A DNA stretch of 64,000 bases from Xenopus tropicalis. Its lineage: Eukaryota > Chordata > Amphibia > Anura > Pipidae. The stretch spans positions 75,363,764 to 75,427,763 of the forward strand of contig NC_030683.2 in assembly GCF_000004195.4 (NCBI RefSeq). Reading direction: 5' to 3'. The stretch's first letter is position 1, and each line of letters opens with the position of its first letter. A program made the position numbers and the translations under genes. The notes below the pieces were generated by a model. That model saw only the letters and a list, made by a program, of their open reading frames with translations, made no database searches and was not told where the DNA came from. Below are positions 36,951 through 48,335 of the stretch, in pieces.

Positions 36951-39900
36951 ATGGCATTTACAATAACCACTCTAAACGTAAATGGCCTGAACAGCCCCAA
37001 CAAGAGATCCCAACTCATACACTGGGCCAAACGAGAAAAACCGAAAATTCTATGCATACAAGAGACTCACTTAATAACAGGGCAACCAACCAGACTCACA
37101 AATAAAGAATACCCTAACCAAATATATGCAAATAGTCCCATAAAGAAAAAGGGAGTAGCAATTTGGTTCCACAAGTCACTGACTCCACAAATAACCAAAG
37201 AACATCCTGACCCGGAAGGCAGATATCTTATTATACTAACGCAAATTCAAGGTCAACATTACACAATAGCCTCAGTATATGCCCCAACAACAAAACAGTC
37301 GACATTTTACCGGAAATTCTTTAGAGAACTAAACAAACTAAAGCAGGGACGCATAATAATAGGAGGTGACCTCAATATACCTCTACAACACCAAGTAGAT
37401 ACAAAAAGATCAGAAAAACAAAAGAATGTGAGGCCAGAAACTTCTACCCATGCTTTAAATCTAAAGAAACACCTAAAAAACCAAGCCTTATACGACGCTT
37501 GGAGAGAATGCAACCCCAAAGAAAAAGACTTCACATATTTCTCCTATCCACATACAAGATACTCGAGAATAGACATAATGGTCGACAAAACCACTCTCCA
37601 GCAATTAACCAAAGCACACATTGGAATAAGAACCTGGACAGACCACGCTCCAGTTACAATCTCCATTAAACTCAGCCAAACAAACCCTTCAACCTCACAT
37701 TGGAGACTAAACGAATCCCTATTAAATAACAAAACAATAGTACAAGAATGCAGCCAAATATTAAAAGAATACTTTTCACTGAACTCAACTCCAGACATCT
37801 CGCAACCTACTCTATGGTGTGCGCACAAAGCAGTCATTAGAGGTCAACTCATCAAAACCGCATCCCTAAACAAGAAACAAAGGGAACAAACAATGCTAGA
37901 CCTTACTAAACAACTAAATGAACTGGAAACACAAAATAAAGCACAACCCAGGCCTCAGACAGCAAAACTAATCAGATCCACAAAGGGAAAAATCCACGAA
38001 CTAGAACTAATCAAAATAAACTTCCAACTACGAAAACTGAAACTCAACTATTATACAAAAGGAAACAAAGCCTCCAAACTTCTAGCAAAAATTCTACAGC
38101 AAAAACAACAATCCCAATCCATAGACCACATACTGGATAACACAGGAGACAAAATCACAAACCCCAAAGCAATTGCAGACGCCTTTGCTACCTACTACTC
38201 AACTCTATACAACCTGGAAAAAGACCCAAACACTCCACAACCACTACAACAAGAAATACAAACCTTTCTCCTCAAAGCCAAGCTACCGCAAATATCCCAA
38301 GACCACCTCGACCTCCTAAATGCCCCTATACAACCAATGGAAATACAAACAGCAATACATACAACCCCAACAGGGAAAGCACCAGGCCCAGACGGACTCC
38401 CTACTATATATTACAAAACATTCCAAGCAATCCTACTTCCGCACCTGACTCAGCTTTTCAATCAAATCTTCCAACAAGGAAACTTCCCAGAAGAGATGCT
38501 AAAAGCCACTATAACCACCATACCTAAACCAGGGAAATCCCCCACTCAATGCCCAAACTTCCGCCCTATCTCTCTACTTAATTGTGACCTAAAGATCTAT
38601 GCAAAAATACTAGCAAACAGAATAAAAGAGATATTACCCACAATAATTCACCAAGACCAATCAGGGTTTACAAAAGGCAGACAAGGTCCAGACAACACTA
38701 GAAAACTATTATCACTAATAGAAAAAGCTAACCACCAAAAAATGCCTGTAATACTGCTTGCCCTGGATGCCGAAAAGGCCTTCGATAGAGTCCACTGGCA
38801 ATACATGACAAATACACTTAAAGCCTTCGGACTCCAAGGAAATATACTACACGCAATATCGACACTGTATTCCAAACCCACAGCACAAGTCACCAACATG
38901 GGATTCCTCTCCAATCCATTCCAGATAACCAACGGGACGAGGCAAGGATGCCCTCTCTCCCCACTAATTTATAACATAGTCCTTGAACCTTTAGCCAAAA
39001 CAATCAGAGACTCTACAGAAATAACAGGAATCAAAGCAGGAGCAACTGAACACAAACTAGCACTATTTGCTGACGACATCATCCTAACCCTGTCAAACCC
39101 AAAACAATCAGTTCAAAATGCCTTCAAAATTCTAGAAAACTACAGCCAAATCTCCTACTACAAACTAAACATAACTAAAACACAAGCCCTCCCACTAAAT
39201 CTACCCAAACCAGAGCAAAACAACTTGAAAAAGACTATTCCTTCCAATGGAAACAGGAAACCCTAACCTACCTGGGAATTGAACTAGCAAACAATATCCC
39301 CAATACGTACAGCAACAACTACCCAAAACTATTAAAGCAAATACAGTCACAACTGGAAAACTGGAAACCACTATACATATCATGGCTAGGTCGAATGGCA
39401 GCAATAAAAATGATGATTTTACCTAAATTACTTTACCTATTCAGAACCTTACCTATTATGCTACCCCAAACTTTCCTCCGGCAGACCCAAACAACAATAG
39501 ACACATTCATATGGAGCGGAAAGAAACCAAGAATAAAACGCAAATACATGCAACAGCTCACAAAAGAAGGAGGTTTTGGAGTCCCCAGTATAGAGAATTA
39601 CTACAAGGCTGCAATCTTAGAACAATTAGCAATGTGGAACCTCTCCCCTGACCACAAACACTGGCTACAAATAGAACAGGAAAATATACAACCATTCACT
39701 CTACAACAACTAATGTGGTCCGAAAAACCTCTGCAATTAACAAAAGGCAAAACCATCTACCACACAACAATCACGGCACTAAAGATCTGGACCCAGCAAA
39801 AAACCAAAAAACATATCCATAACTTTCCAGGGAAACTCTCACCTCTTAACATACTAGAAACAAGGATTCCCAATCTATCCATATCTAACTGGAACCACTT

Positions 39901-40615
39901 AGGCATTTTAAATCTGGAACAACTGATAACAAACAACACAATGAAATCATACGAAGAACTACAAAAAGAATTCCAACTACCGAAACATGACCTATACAAA
40001 TATCTCCAAATCCGCCATCTACTCACCCCCTACCTAAAAAACATACCAGACCAACAAACCGAATATGAGAAGTGGTGCCTCACCAAAGCAGGCAAAAAGA
40101 AAGGACTATCTAAAATATACCGCACACTACTATCCAACGAAAACGATGAAAAACCAATACACATCCAAAAATGGGAAAAAGACCTCAATGCAACATTTAC
40201 CCAAACACAGTGGCTCCAAGCAGCAAACGCAGCCTACAAACACTCCCAATGTACCAACCACATAGAAAACCAAAGGAAAATCCTCTACAGATGGTACAAA
40301 ACACCCTCAATCCTTCACCAGATATACCCAACGACCTCCCCAAAATGTTGGAGATGCAATACAGAAAAAGGGACACTAATACACATCTGGTGGGAATGCC
40401 CCAACATTGCCCCCTTCTGGACAGCAGTCTCGCAACTTCTATATGACACAATGAACCTACACATCCCATTAACTGCACCACTAGCACTCCTTAACCATGG
40501 CATCCAGGACTTGCCCCAAGACTTACAAAAGCTCACGTTCCACATCCTAACCTCAGCCAGACTACTAATTCCCAGACTTTGGAAAACGAGCACTATCCCA
40601 ACCAAAGAGGACTAA
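36951..40615 (+). pseudogene. L1 ORF2 (endonuclease-reverse transcriptase), one frameshift
   Basis: ORF2 should span about 1,220 codons. It is open from 36951 to about 39230, where the frame shifts by one base in or next to the A run at 39228-39232. A stop follows in the old frame at 39264-39266, while the new frame stays open to 40615. The apurinic-like endonuclease (residues 1 to about 235) shows N11, E38 in IQETHL, D140/N142 in GGDLNIPL, D208 in SRIDIMV and D231-H232 in TDHAP. The reverse transcriptase shows APGPDGLPTIYY, D606 in LALDAEKAFD, GTRQGCPLSPLIYN and the FADD box at 706-709. The C-terminal C-x2-C...H...C knuckle is at about 40346-40399 (CWRC, HIWWEC). All catalytic residues precede the frameshift, so the lost part is the thumb and C-terminal region. 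An ATG also lies eight codons upstream. Confidence 0.92.
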
Positions 40616-41035
40616 ATCCACCTCACGGATTCCAACCTCACATATGAGCAACAAGCACCTCGACACTCCGAAAAAGCAACAAGCAAAGATAAAGCCACCC
40701 AACATATATGGCGAACCTGGACCAAAACAAACATGAACATCACTTAACCCAACAATTAAAACAAATAAGAGACATGGGACTGCACACAACGAACACCACC
40801 CATGCTAACCTTCCCTCGCCAATGGAAAAAAGGAAAAAAGAAAAGAACAAGAAAGCAAAAACCAAATCAGCAATAAAGAGACATCATTACTAGGCACGGA
40901 AACCCCCCCCCCTCCCTTCTTCCTCTCCTCTCCAAACTCACCTCTATTACCTCTTTCAATTCTTTTACCCCAAGTTCGTACTGATGTATATCACATGCAA
41001 AGAAAATCAATAAAAATCGTTAGTTAAAAAAAAAA

Positions 41036-41052
41036 AGAAGTGGAAATGTTTA
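41036..41052. repeat. 3' target-site duplication of the L1
   Basis: This is the second copy of the 17-bp direct repeat. It directly follows the A-tail, and intergenic sequence resumes after it. Confidence 0.9.
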
Positions 41053-41419
41053 ACTAAATCAAGGATTTTAATGGACTTTGATGGACACTTGAATAATCAA
41101 ATCTAAGAGGGGGGGGGGTTGAGTCTTTTAATGTTTGTATCTGTACAATGATTCTGGGTGTATGCTTGGGTATGTCTTAGGGTATGCATATTGATTTATT
41201 TTGTGTGCCTGTATGTTTGGAATAAATGCTTTTTTCCCCCTTCTCTATTGCTGGCCAGCAAACCTCACTTTCTGTCCACTTTTTCCTTTTCCAGAAAAAA
41301 TAATGAACTATGCTCTCCACATTTTGCCCAGCATCACATAAAGTACAAAGATATTATTTACCAAGTGTATCTCTTCCCATCCAGTATAATATGAGCTAAA
41401 CCTTAGGCTAATGCCCCAC

Positions 41420-42016
41420 GTTGAGTATGCAGTGCAGTTTTGGGCTCCAGTCCTTAAGAAGGATATTAATGAGCTGGAGAGAGTGCAGAGACGTGCAACT
41501 AAACTGGTAAAGGGGATGGAAGATTTAAACTATGAGGTGAGACTGTCGAGGTTGAGGTTGTTTTCTCTGGAAAAGAGGCGCTTGCGAGGGGACATGATTA
41601 CTCTGTACAAGTACATTAGAGGGAATTATAGGCAGATGGGGGATGTTCTTTTTTCCCATAAAAACAATCAACGCACCAGAGGTCACCCCTTTAGAGGAAC
41701 GGAGCTTCCATTTGAAGCAGCATAGGGGGTTTTTCACGGTGAGGGCAGTGAGGTTGTGGAATGCCCTTCCTAGAGATGTGGTAATGGCAGATTCTGTTAA
41801 TGCCTTTAAGAGGGGCCTAGATGAGTTCTTGAACAATCAGAATATCCAAGGCTATTGTGATACTAATATCTACATTTAGTACTAGTGGTTGTATTTATAG
41901 TTTATGTATGTAAGTATATAGATTGGTAGGTGTGGGTTAGGTGTGCTGGGTTTACTTGGATGGGTTGAACTTGATGGACACTGGTCTTTTTTCAACCCTA
42001 TGTAACTATGTAACGT
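41420..42016 (+). mobile_element. CR1 LINE 3' fragment, 5'-truncated
   Basis: It starts within VEYAVQFWAPVLKKD and continues through [25 protein letters not shown] (one residue series, read as two parts [14 protein letters not shown] and GMEDLNYEVRL), SLEKRRLRGDMITLYKYI, the TRGHPF block and RLWNALPRDVV, with a small frameshift near 41690. The 3' tail is CTATGTAACTATGTAAC. ACGTTG flanks both sides (about 41419 and 42013), a short probable target-site duplication. This copy preserves the block that is deleted in the 23.9-kb copy. Confidence 0.88.
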
Positions 42017-42110
42017 TGCGTATTCTAAGTTGAAAGGCATTTGCCGAGAATACACACGTATTGTAAAATCCTCCTACCTGTGCTTGCACCTGAAAGCATT
42101 GAATACTCTA

Positions 42111-42575
42111 GGGGGCTGATTTACTTACCCACGAACGGGTCGAATGGAGTCCGATTGCGTTTTTTTCGTAATGATCGGTATTTTGCGATTTTTTTCGTAT
42201 GTTTTGCGATTTTTTCGGATTCTTTACAAATTTTTCGTTACCAATACGATTTTTGCGTAAAAATGCGAGTTTTCGTATCCATTACGAAAGTTGCGTAAAA
42301 AGTTGCGCATTTTTCGTAGCGTTAAAATTTACGCGAAAAATGCGCAACTTTTCGCGTAAGTTTTAACGCTACGAAAAATGCGCAACTTTTTACGCAACTT
42401 TCGTAATGGATACGAAAAACTCGCGTTTTTACGCAAAGATCATATTGGTAACGAAAAATTCGTAAAGAATCCGAAAAAATCGCAAAACATACGAAAAAGT
42501 CGCAAAATGTTCGTTTTCAAGTCGGAACTTTTCCAATTCGGGTCGGATTCGTGGGTTAGTAAATCAGCCCCTAGG
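42111..42575. mobile_element. Near-perfect 460-bp palindromic MITE
   Basis: The left half GGGGGCTGATTTACTTACCC to GCGTAGCGTTAAAA-like sequence is mirrored by the right half ending TTAGTAAATCAGCCCC. The interior is built of TTTTTCGTA/TACGAAAAA and TTTTTGCG/CGCAAAAA steps, so it is CpG-bearing but AT-rich. There are few mismatches between arms. Confidence 0.85.
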
Positions 42576-42841
42576 ATGCAGCCAATATCCACCAAAAAAT
42601 GGGAGACTTTGCGTTTTTAGAAGATATCGGCTACTTGTGCCTGCATCTGAGAATATTCAATGCTTTCGGGCACAGGTAGGAGGATTTTACAGTAGTGGTG
42701 CGAGAAACGTTTCGTGTTGCATTAGCCTTAGCACCGGGTGTTTGTGGGATACATGCTGTGAGCCTAATTAGCTACTGGTAAAACCTGCAGCAGACCACTT
42801 TTAAACCAAATGTGTATTTCTTATATGCTTATGATCTTGTT

Positions 42842-43675
42842 CTACATAGTAACATAGCAAGTTAGGTTGAAAAAAGACATATGTCCATCACGTACAACCA
42901 TAATGCCTATATATAACCTGCCTAACTTCTAGTTGATCCAGAGGAAGGCAAAAAACCCCATCTGAAGCCTCTCTATTTTGCCGCAGAGGGTAAAAAAAAT
43001 TCCTTCCTGACTCCAAGATGGCAATCGGACCAGTCCCTGGATCAACTTGTACTAAGAGCTATTTCCCATAACCCTGTATTCCCTCACTTGCTAGGAAGCC
43101 ATCCAGCCCTTTCTTAAAGCTATATAATATATCAGCCAGCACGACTGAATCGGGGAGGGAATTCCACAACTTCACAGTAACTTCTTTTACCTCACAGTAA
43201 AAAATCCTTTCCAAATATTTAAACAGAAACTCCCTTCTTCTAAACGGATTGGGTGCCCTCGTATACATAGTTATCATGTCACCTCTTAAGCACCTCTTTT
43301 CCAGTGTAAACAGACCCAACCTGGCCAGTCTTTCTTCATAACTGAGACTTTCCACACCCTTTACCAGCTTAGTTGCCCTTCTCTGGACCCTCTCTAATTC
43401 AATAATGTCCCGTTTGAGCACTGGAGACCAAAACTGAACAGCATATTCTAGATGGGGTCTTACTAGCGCTCTGTAAAGGGGAAGAATAATACCCTCCTCC
43501 CGTGAATCTATACCCCTTTTAAAAAAAGCTCAAAACCTTGTTTGCCCTTGCAGCTGCTGCCTGGCATTGCTTGCTACAGCCAAGTTTATTATCTGCAAGC
43601 ACTCCAAGGTCCTTCTCCATTATGGATTTGCCTAGTGCAGTCCCATTAATCATATAAGTGGCTTGCATATTTTTT
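42842..43675 (-). mobile_element. CR1-like LINE fragment on the minus strand
   Basis: The 3' end, CTATGTTACTATGTAG on the minus strand, is at the low-coordinate side. The minus strand encodes [20 protein letters not shown], a [24 protein letters not shown] block, and [15 protein letters not shown]. Upstream of that come remnants of the AANKVL and EKDLGVL-type region up to about 43670. It is a different CR1 subfamily from the + strand copies, judging by codon-level divergence. It is truncated at its 5' end. Confidence 0.88.
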
Positions 43676-43997
43676 TTGCATTTTGGCATTTTATTGCCAA
43701 TAGATTAGCCACATAAGTGCAGACTAAAACTTATGATACTAGCTGAAATTTTAGCATGGTTTCAGTAGCTTCTGTGATGCGGATCTGGCTGCTGGTAGTT
43801 CAGATTACACACAGTTGGGAGTGGTGCAAATTTTGATGGGAGGGAGAGCAGGACAAGGGAGTGAGAGAGAGGAGCTAACTGGGCAGACTCTTGCCCATTC
43901 CCCAAAGAATTTTTCTGAGAGCCTGGAGTCTGACAAAGAAGAACATGTGTACACATAAAGAAAAGAAATCCTGTGTTTTTCTCCTTAGTAGAGGACA
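43676..43997. repeat. Fragment related to the 33.64-kb T2-like MITE
   Basis: TTTTGGCATTTTATTGCCAA, CTGGGCAGACTCTTGCCC and TTTTTCTGAGAGCCTGGAGT appear in the same order as at 33.66-33.95 kb. Neither terminus is intact. Confidence 0.55.
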
Positions 43998-44590
43998 TTT
44001 CTGAGTGCCCTATGCTGCCTGTGTGTGCCATCCTCTGCCTGCCCTATGCTGCCTGTGTGTGCCATCCTCTGCCTGCCCTATGCTACCTGTGTGTGCCATA
44101 CTCTGCCTGTCCTATGCTGCCTATATGTACCGTACTCTACCTGCTCTATGCTGCCTGTGTGTTCCATACTCTGCCTGTCCTATGCTGCCTGTGTGTGCCA
44201 TACTCTGCCTGCCCTATGCTGCCTATGTGTAACATACTCTGCCTGCCCTATGCTGCATGTGGTCCCTAAGGTGTGTAATTATATGCTGGGTGTTGCTGTG
44301 CTATCCACAGAGGAGACATATGGATTTAAGGGTTTGTTTTAATATGACATCATATAATTATTTCAAATATGAATGAAAGGTGATATCCCTATAGTGAGCA
44401 CCAACCATTTGGGTTCTTGCTGCGATACCATCATAAATGTGAGTATGGTCTTAAAAGCTCTTGTGATAACATGGATTTGGTTTGAAGTGGGTGCAGATTA
44501 AAAAGGGGAAGTGGTCAAAACTGGCTTCCATTATTGGCCCTCCACCATGTAGGCCAGAAGAACTTCTGGCCCTCGCTGCCACAGAAGTTG
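43998..44590. repeat. Dispersed repeat copy 3 with 34-bp minisatellite
   Basis: The unit phrase TATGCTGCCTGTGTGTGCCA starts at 44011, 44045, 44079 and on to about 44255, seven units at exactly 34 bp. The body from GGTCCCTAAGGTGTGTAATT to GCCACAGAAGTTG follows, as in copies 1 and 2. All tandem units are in one orientation here. Confidence 0.9.
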
Positions 44591-44689
44591 CACAGCACTG
44601 CACTAGATATATAAAATGAAACTAAGCTGTCCTAGTAATAGGGCACAGAGAATACAAGACAGCTGTCTTTTTGGACCATTTGTTATTGA

Positions 44690-45330
44690 GCTTCAAACTC
44701 AATTGTATCCCTCCCAAATATTATACATCAATTAACACAATATGGCATCTGCTCCAAGTATAAAATCAACATGGAGAAATCAGAAGCATTACCACAAGGT
44801 ATTTTGATCAATCTATTAGAGGTTTTGTAAGGCAGTTTCAGATAAAGGGAGAACACCTTAGTAACATATTTGGGAGCAAACATTACAGCAGACCCACAAA
44901 ACCTTTTTAAACTGAACAATGCCCCCTGTTAGAAACAAAAAAAATACTCAATACTTGGTGAATGAAATGGATTACTTGGACAAGAAAATTCAGTACAATA
45001 AAAATGTGCATATTACCAAAATCCATCTATCTGTACTCTCCTTTTACCCAGCAGCAGAACATAATATTTGCTCCTACATATGAAACAAAAAAAGGAGTAG
45101 TATTGAGGAGGGTTGGAAATGTCCAATCTAAAACATATCAAGCAAGTATTCTAACAAAAGTAATAGAGTATATTAAAACAACTTCTAGGTTGGAGAGATC
45201 TACAAGATTTTGTGTAGATGGTATATCTGACCCAGGATATAACAATGCTTTTGGAATGTCCAATCCAGTCCTGAAAAACTTCCACCCTTTTGTCACACAG
45301 ATCCATTACCTGCTCCAATAAAAAAAGATG
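44690..45330 (+). mobile_element. Old L1 ORF2 remnant
   Basis: Broken frames on the + strand give phrases aligned to the L1 palm-to-thumb region: KINMEKSEALP, then TYLGANITADPQNLFKLN-like, then KFSTIKMCILPKSIYLY. The last resembles RMAAIKMMILPKLLYLF of the 35.3-41.0 kb L1. Several frameshifts and stops show that it is much older than that copy. Boundaries are approximate. Confidence 0.7.
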
Positions 45331-46750
45331 TATGGACCCCAAAAGATGAAATGAGTAGAAGATTTACCAATTTTGAAAATATATGGTCAGTGAAAGCCAG
45401 ATTTATCAACATCATGATGCCATGATGTTTTGTGCAGGCAAAATATGCACTCAAAAGCAAATAGTAGTGTAGTGGAGTATAGGTATTGCCAAGCTTTATT
45501 TCAGGTAGTTGGGAAGAGGATATGTTTCCTATTCCTGGATTATTTTGCTGGCAGTGCAGTAATTTGAGAAAGGACATGTAAGGCCCAAAACTTGTTGTGT
45601 TTTTGGTAGTCAGCGATAAAGCATTTTGCAGCAGTAAGTCTGCATTTGACTGCTCTCCTCTTCTATTAAATTATTGTGGATACACTGTCTGACCTATGGG
45701 AGCTCCGAGAAAATTGATGCACACAGGATTTTTTTGGTAGAGCACTGGATTCTCTAATAACAACTTGCCAGAGGATTTCAGGGTTCCTTAGTTTAGAAAA
45801 TGGGAAGGCACCACCACATATTCTTTCTCCTTTGATCCCCACTTGCTGGAGGAGTTGGTGTGCTGATGAGCCTGGGTGGAGGTAGGCCCAGTAGGTGTAT
45901 AAAGTGCTGTAAAGTTTTTTAACAGCTTGCTTTAGGAGAGGCAGGATCAGGGTAATTAGTAAAGCAGCCAGAGGGATTATTCCACCAAGGGAGTGAGTAT
46001 TTCCTCTGAGGTCTTGTGAACACTTTAGCTAAAAGTGAGACTAACTTATGAGGGATAAAAGTATTCAAAGTAACTGTGAAGTGTTTGATGCCTCTACCAT
46101 AATACCAGCACCCACTAAAGAGACTGTAATGCTATTCTATCAATAAATTCAGTGTTTTTTAAGAAACAATGGCACCTAAGTTATTCATGTGATCAAGTTC
46201 TGTTTGTGAATCTAGTATTGTAGTGTGAGAGGAAAGAGTCCATGTAACCCATGCTCTACCACGAGTTGCAGGGAGTTGCTACAGCCAAAAGCAAGGCTGG
46301 GTAAGACCAATACAGGCACAAGGTATCAGTAAACAGGCTGTTTTCTAAATACTGTTACAGTAGGAAAAAGTACTTAAAAAACAAAAAGAAGAAATATGTG
46401 TGAACCTTATAGGTGGAATCTCCTTTTACTCTGTCTCTGACAGCTATTTGTACATACATTTTCACTCGGGGGGCATTTTATTATTAAAGTCAAGCTGACA
46501 CTTGTGAGTTGTTTTGCAGCATAATGAAGTTATTTGCAAGCTGTCTATATGTTGTGTTGTTCATTTGGTTTGTTCTTGGCTTCTGTTTTTCCTTTAATGT
46601 TTTTGAGGTCTTCTGATCCAATTCTCCCTGGTTCCATTAAGGTTCAATAAAACAGCAGAGACTTAGCAGGGGAATTCTGGGGAACGTAATTTGTCCTGAA
46701 TCTAGATACAGCTCTGCTAAAGGAAAGGCTGAAAGAGCTGTATCATTAGT
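45331..46750. other. Intergenic, nothing recognised
   Basis: Unique-looking sequence of mixed composition. No coding similarity or clear repeat end was seen. Confidence 0.4.
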
Positions 46751-46773
46751 AAAAAAAAAAAAAAAAAAAAAAA
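46751..46773. repeat. Poly(A) tract of about 23 bp
   Basis: A homopolymer run followed by CAACAAACTC. It could be the tail of an unrecognised retroelement. Confidence 0.9.
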
Positions 46774-46787
46774 CAACAAACTCTCTT

Positions 46788-46862
46788 AATATATGTAATG
46801 GGAAAAATAGCCATGGCTCATTAGTAAAAGAACCATGGCTATTGTTCCCATTACATATATTA
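46788..46862. repeat. 75-bp hairpin
   Basis: AATATATGTAATGGGAAAAA plus TAGCCATGGCT pairs with AGCCATGGTTC-side ACCATGGCTATTGTTCCC and ATTACATATATTA. One mismatch was seen, with a loop of about 13 nt. Its right edge is the TTAA at which the next MITE starts. Confidence 0.8.
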
Positions 46863-47304
46863 AAGGAAAAGTAACACTAAAAATTAAAGAAGTAAAGAAG
46901 CTATTCCACCCTGCACCAATAACTGCCCTATCCTGCAAACCACTTAGTATTTTAAATGCTTTAATAGAAAATACCTGCTAAAACTTGGCTTCCTGTCAAT
47001 TGAAGTACGGCGATACAGCGAAGGAAGGAGCAGCAACCACTATGCGATGATCGATTGATCGAACCTAGCCTTCTTTCTGTATAGGAAAGAGTCAGGCTAG
47101 GCTCGATCAATCGATCGTCGCATAGTGGTTGCTGCTCCTTCCTTCGCCATATCACTGTACTTCAATTGACAGGAAGCCAAGTTTTAGCAGGTATTTTCTA
47201 TTAAAGAATTTAAAATACTAAGTGGTTTGCAGGATAGGGCAGTTATTGGTGCAGGGTAGAATAGTTTTTTTACTTAAAAAAATTTAGTGTTACATTTCCT
47301 TTAA
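46860..47304. mobile_element. Fold-back T2-type TTAA MITE
   Basis: The ends are TTAAAGGAAAAGTAACACTA and its complement (TAGTGTTACATTTCCTTTAA). Arms of about 205 bp are close to identical and meet at a short centre near 47080. Inside are TCGATTGATCGA-like and CGATCAATCGATCG motifs. No coding content. Confidence 0.88.
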
Positions 47305-47766
47305 AGGAGATGTAAATGTTAAAAAAACAAATCATATATTTAGCCTTAGACCACTATTCTCTACACTTTACACTACCTTAATTTTTAAAATAAGACTACC
47401 TTAATCCACCGTGTCCAGCACTTCCCCCTGGTGCTTTGCAGTCACATGTGCCATGTTTGAAAGTCTTCAGGAGCAGAAGCCCCCACCCTCCTGGGAAAAA
47501 AAAGCCTGCTCATACACAGGCTGGCTCCTGCTGCCTCCAGGCATGCGCAGAAAGGACTCTCCCCTCCCGACAAGTTGTCGGTGTAGTGAGAGACCTGAAC
47601 AGGAAGTGGGGGCGGAGCTTCAAGCTGAACAAGGAAGGAGTGGAATAGAGCAGAATGTAACTCAGCAACCAGGTAAGAAAGAACAGAGGGACAAAGGCAG
47701 GCAATCTGGGAAGCTGTTTAGAGTTATTTTATTAATAAAAAAAAAAAAGGTTAACTTATTCTTTAA
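47301..47766. mobile_element. Second T2-like MITE sharing a TTAA with the preceding one
   Basis: It starts TTAAAGGAGATGTAAATGTT immediately at the TTAA that ends the previous element. The right side GGTTAACTTATTCTTTAA gives the inverted TTAAAGAATAAGTTAACC. The interior is not palindromic and is moderately GC-rich. Confidence 0.6.
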
Positions 47767-48099
47767 GAGGTTATGCTATGCTGGCGATGCGGTAGCTCCA
47801 AGGTTCCCTCAGAGCCCTGTGTCAATATGTGCAGCACACATGCACCTAAAGAATCGCGGTCAGGAGTCATTTGCACGCCAAATACATAAAATGACGCCAG
47901 CAAACACTGGAAATGACACCAAGCAGACTAAGAAAACTGTGCCTGAGTGCACAAGCAGCTGTGTCCATTTTGGTGAAACAAACCCAACTGTGTATTGTGG
48001 GGGAAAAAATGGTGATTGTGTTCAAAATTGCACACTGCTTCTAGGTAAGAGAATGCACTGGCTGAAAAACCTGAAAACTTTCAGTGCGGTCTGACATTT

Positions 48100-48335
48100 A
48101 CATACCCCCCAACTGTCCCGCTTTTCTCGGGACAGTCCCGGTTTTTACAGCGCATCCCGCTGTCCCGGATTGTTCAATGAATGTCCGGCATTACGAAAAT
48201 GCAGAACATTCATTAAACAATCCAGGCCAGCAGGACGCGCAGCGGAGCGCTCCGGCTCCATCTCTTCTTGGGCTCCTGCTCCTTATTCGGCTCCTCGTAC
48301 GGCGGCGACAGGTCCTTTTATAAGGTTGTGCCCGT
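48100..48335. repeat. Dispersed repeat, CCCCAACTGTCCCGC type
   Basis: ACCCCCCAACTGTCCCGC, then CTCGGGACAGTCCCGG and a hairpin of CAATGAATGTCCGGCATT with AATGCAGAACATTCATT. I recall the opening as a frequent frog repeat. Class unknown. Confidence 0.45.

Larger units (their letters stand above)
35289..41036 (+). mobile_element. Nearly full-length L1-type LINE retrotransposon
   Basis: The element has a 5' UTR beginning GAGGGGCGGAGCC, ORF1, a spacer of about 0.5 kb, ORF2, a C-rich 3' UTR with AATAAA, and an A-rich tail. It is flanked by a 17-bp direct repeat, AGAAGTGGAAATGTTTA, at 35272-35288 and 41036-41052, the expected product of target-primed reverse transcription. The length of about 5.7 kb and the intact 5' end indicate an insertion without truncation. 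The strong A/C bias of the + strand differs sharply from the AT-rich flanks. ORF1 is open; ORF2 has one frameshift. This is a young but probably inactive copy. Confidence 0.93.
41403..42730. mobile_element. MITE with TTAGGCTAATGCC ends, split by CR1 and a palindromic MITE
   Basis: The left end TTAGGCTAATGCCCCACG (41403) and right end GTGTTGCATTAGCCTTA (42730) are inverted repeats. The inner arms TTGTAAAATCCTCCTACCTG and AGGTAGGAGGATTTTACAGT also pair. CR1 sits in the left arm and a 460-bp palindrome in the centre. It is related to the 52.64-kb element. Confidence 0.75.

Noticed and set aside
47411..48094. 227-codon open frame as a host gene
   Set aside because: It runs from a T2-like MITE into a dispersed repeat. 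There is no family resemblance and its composition changes at the element boundary.
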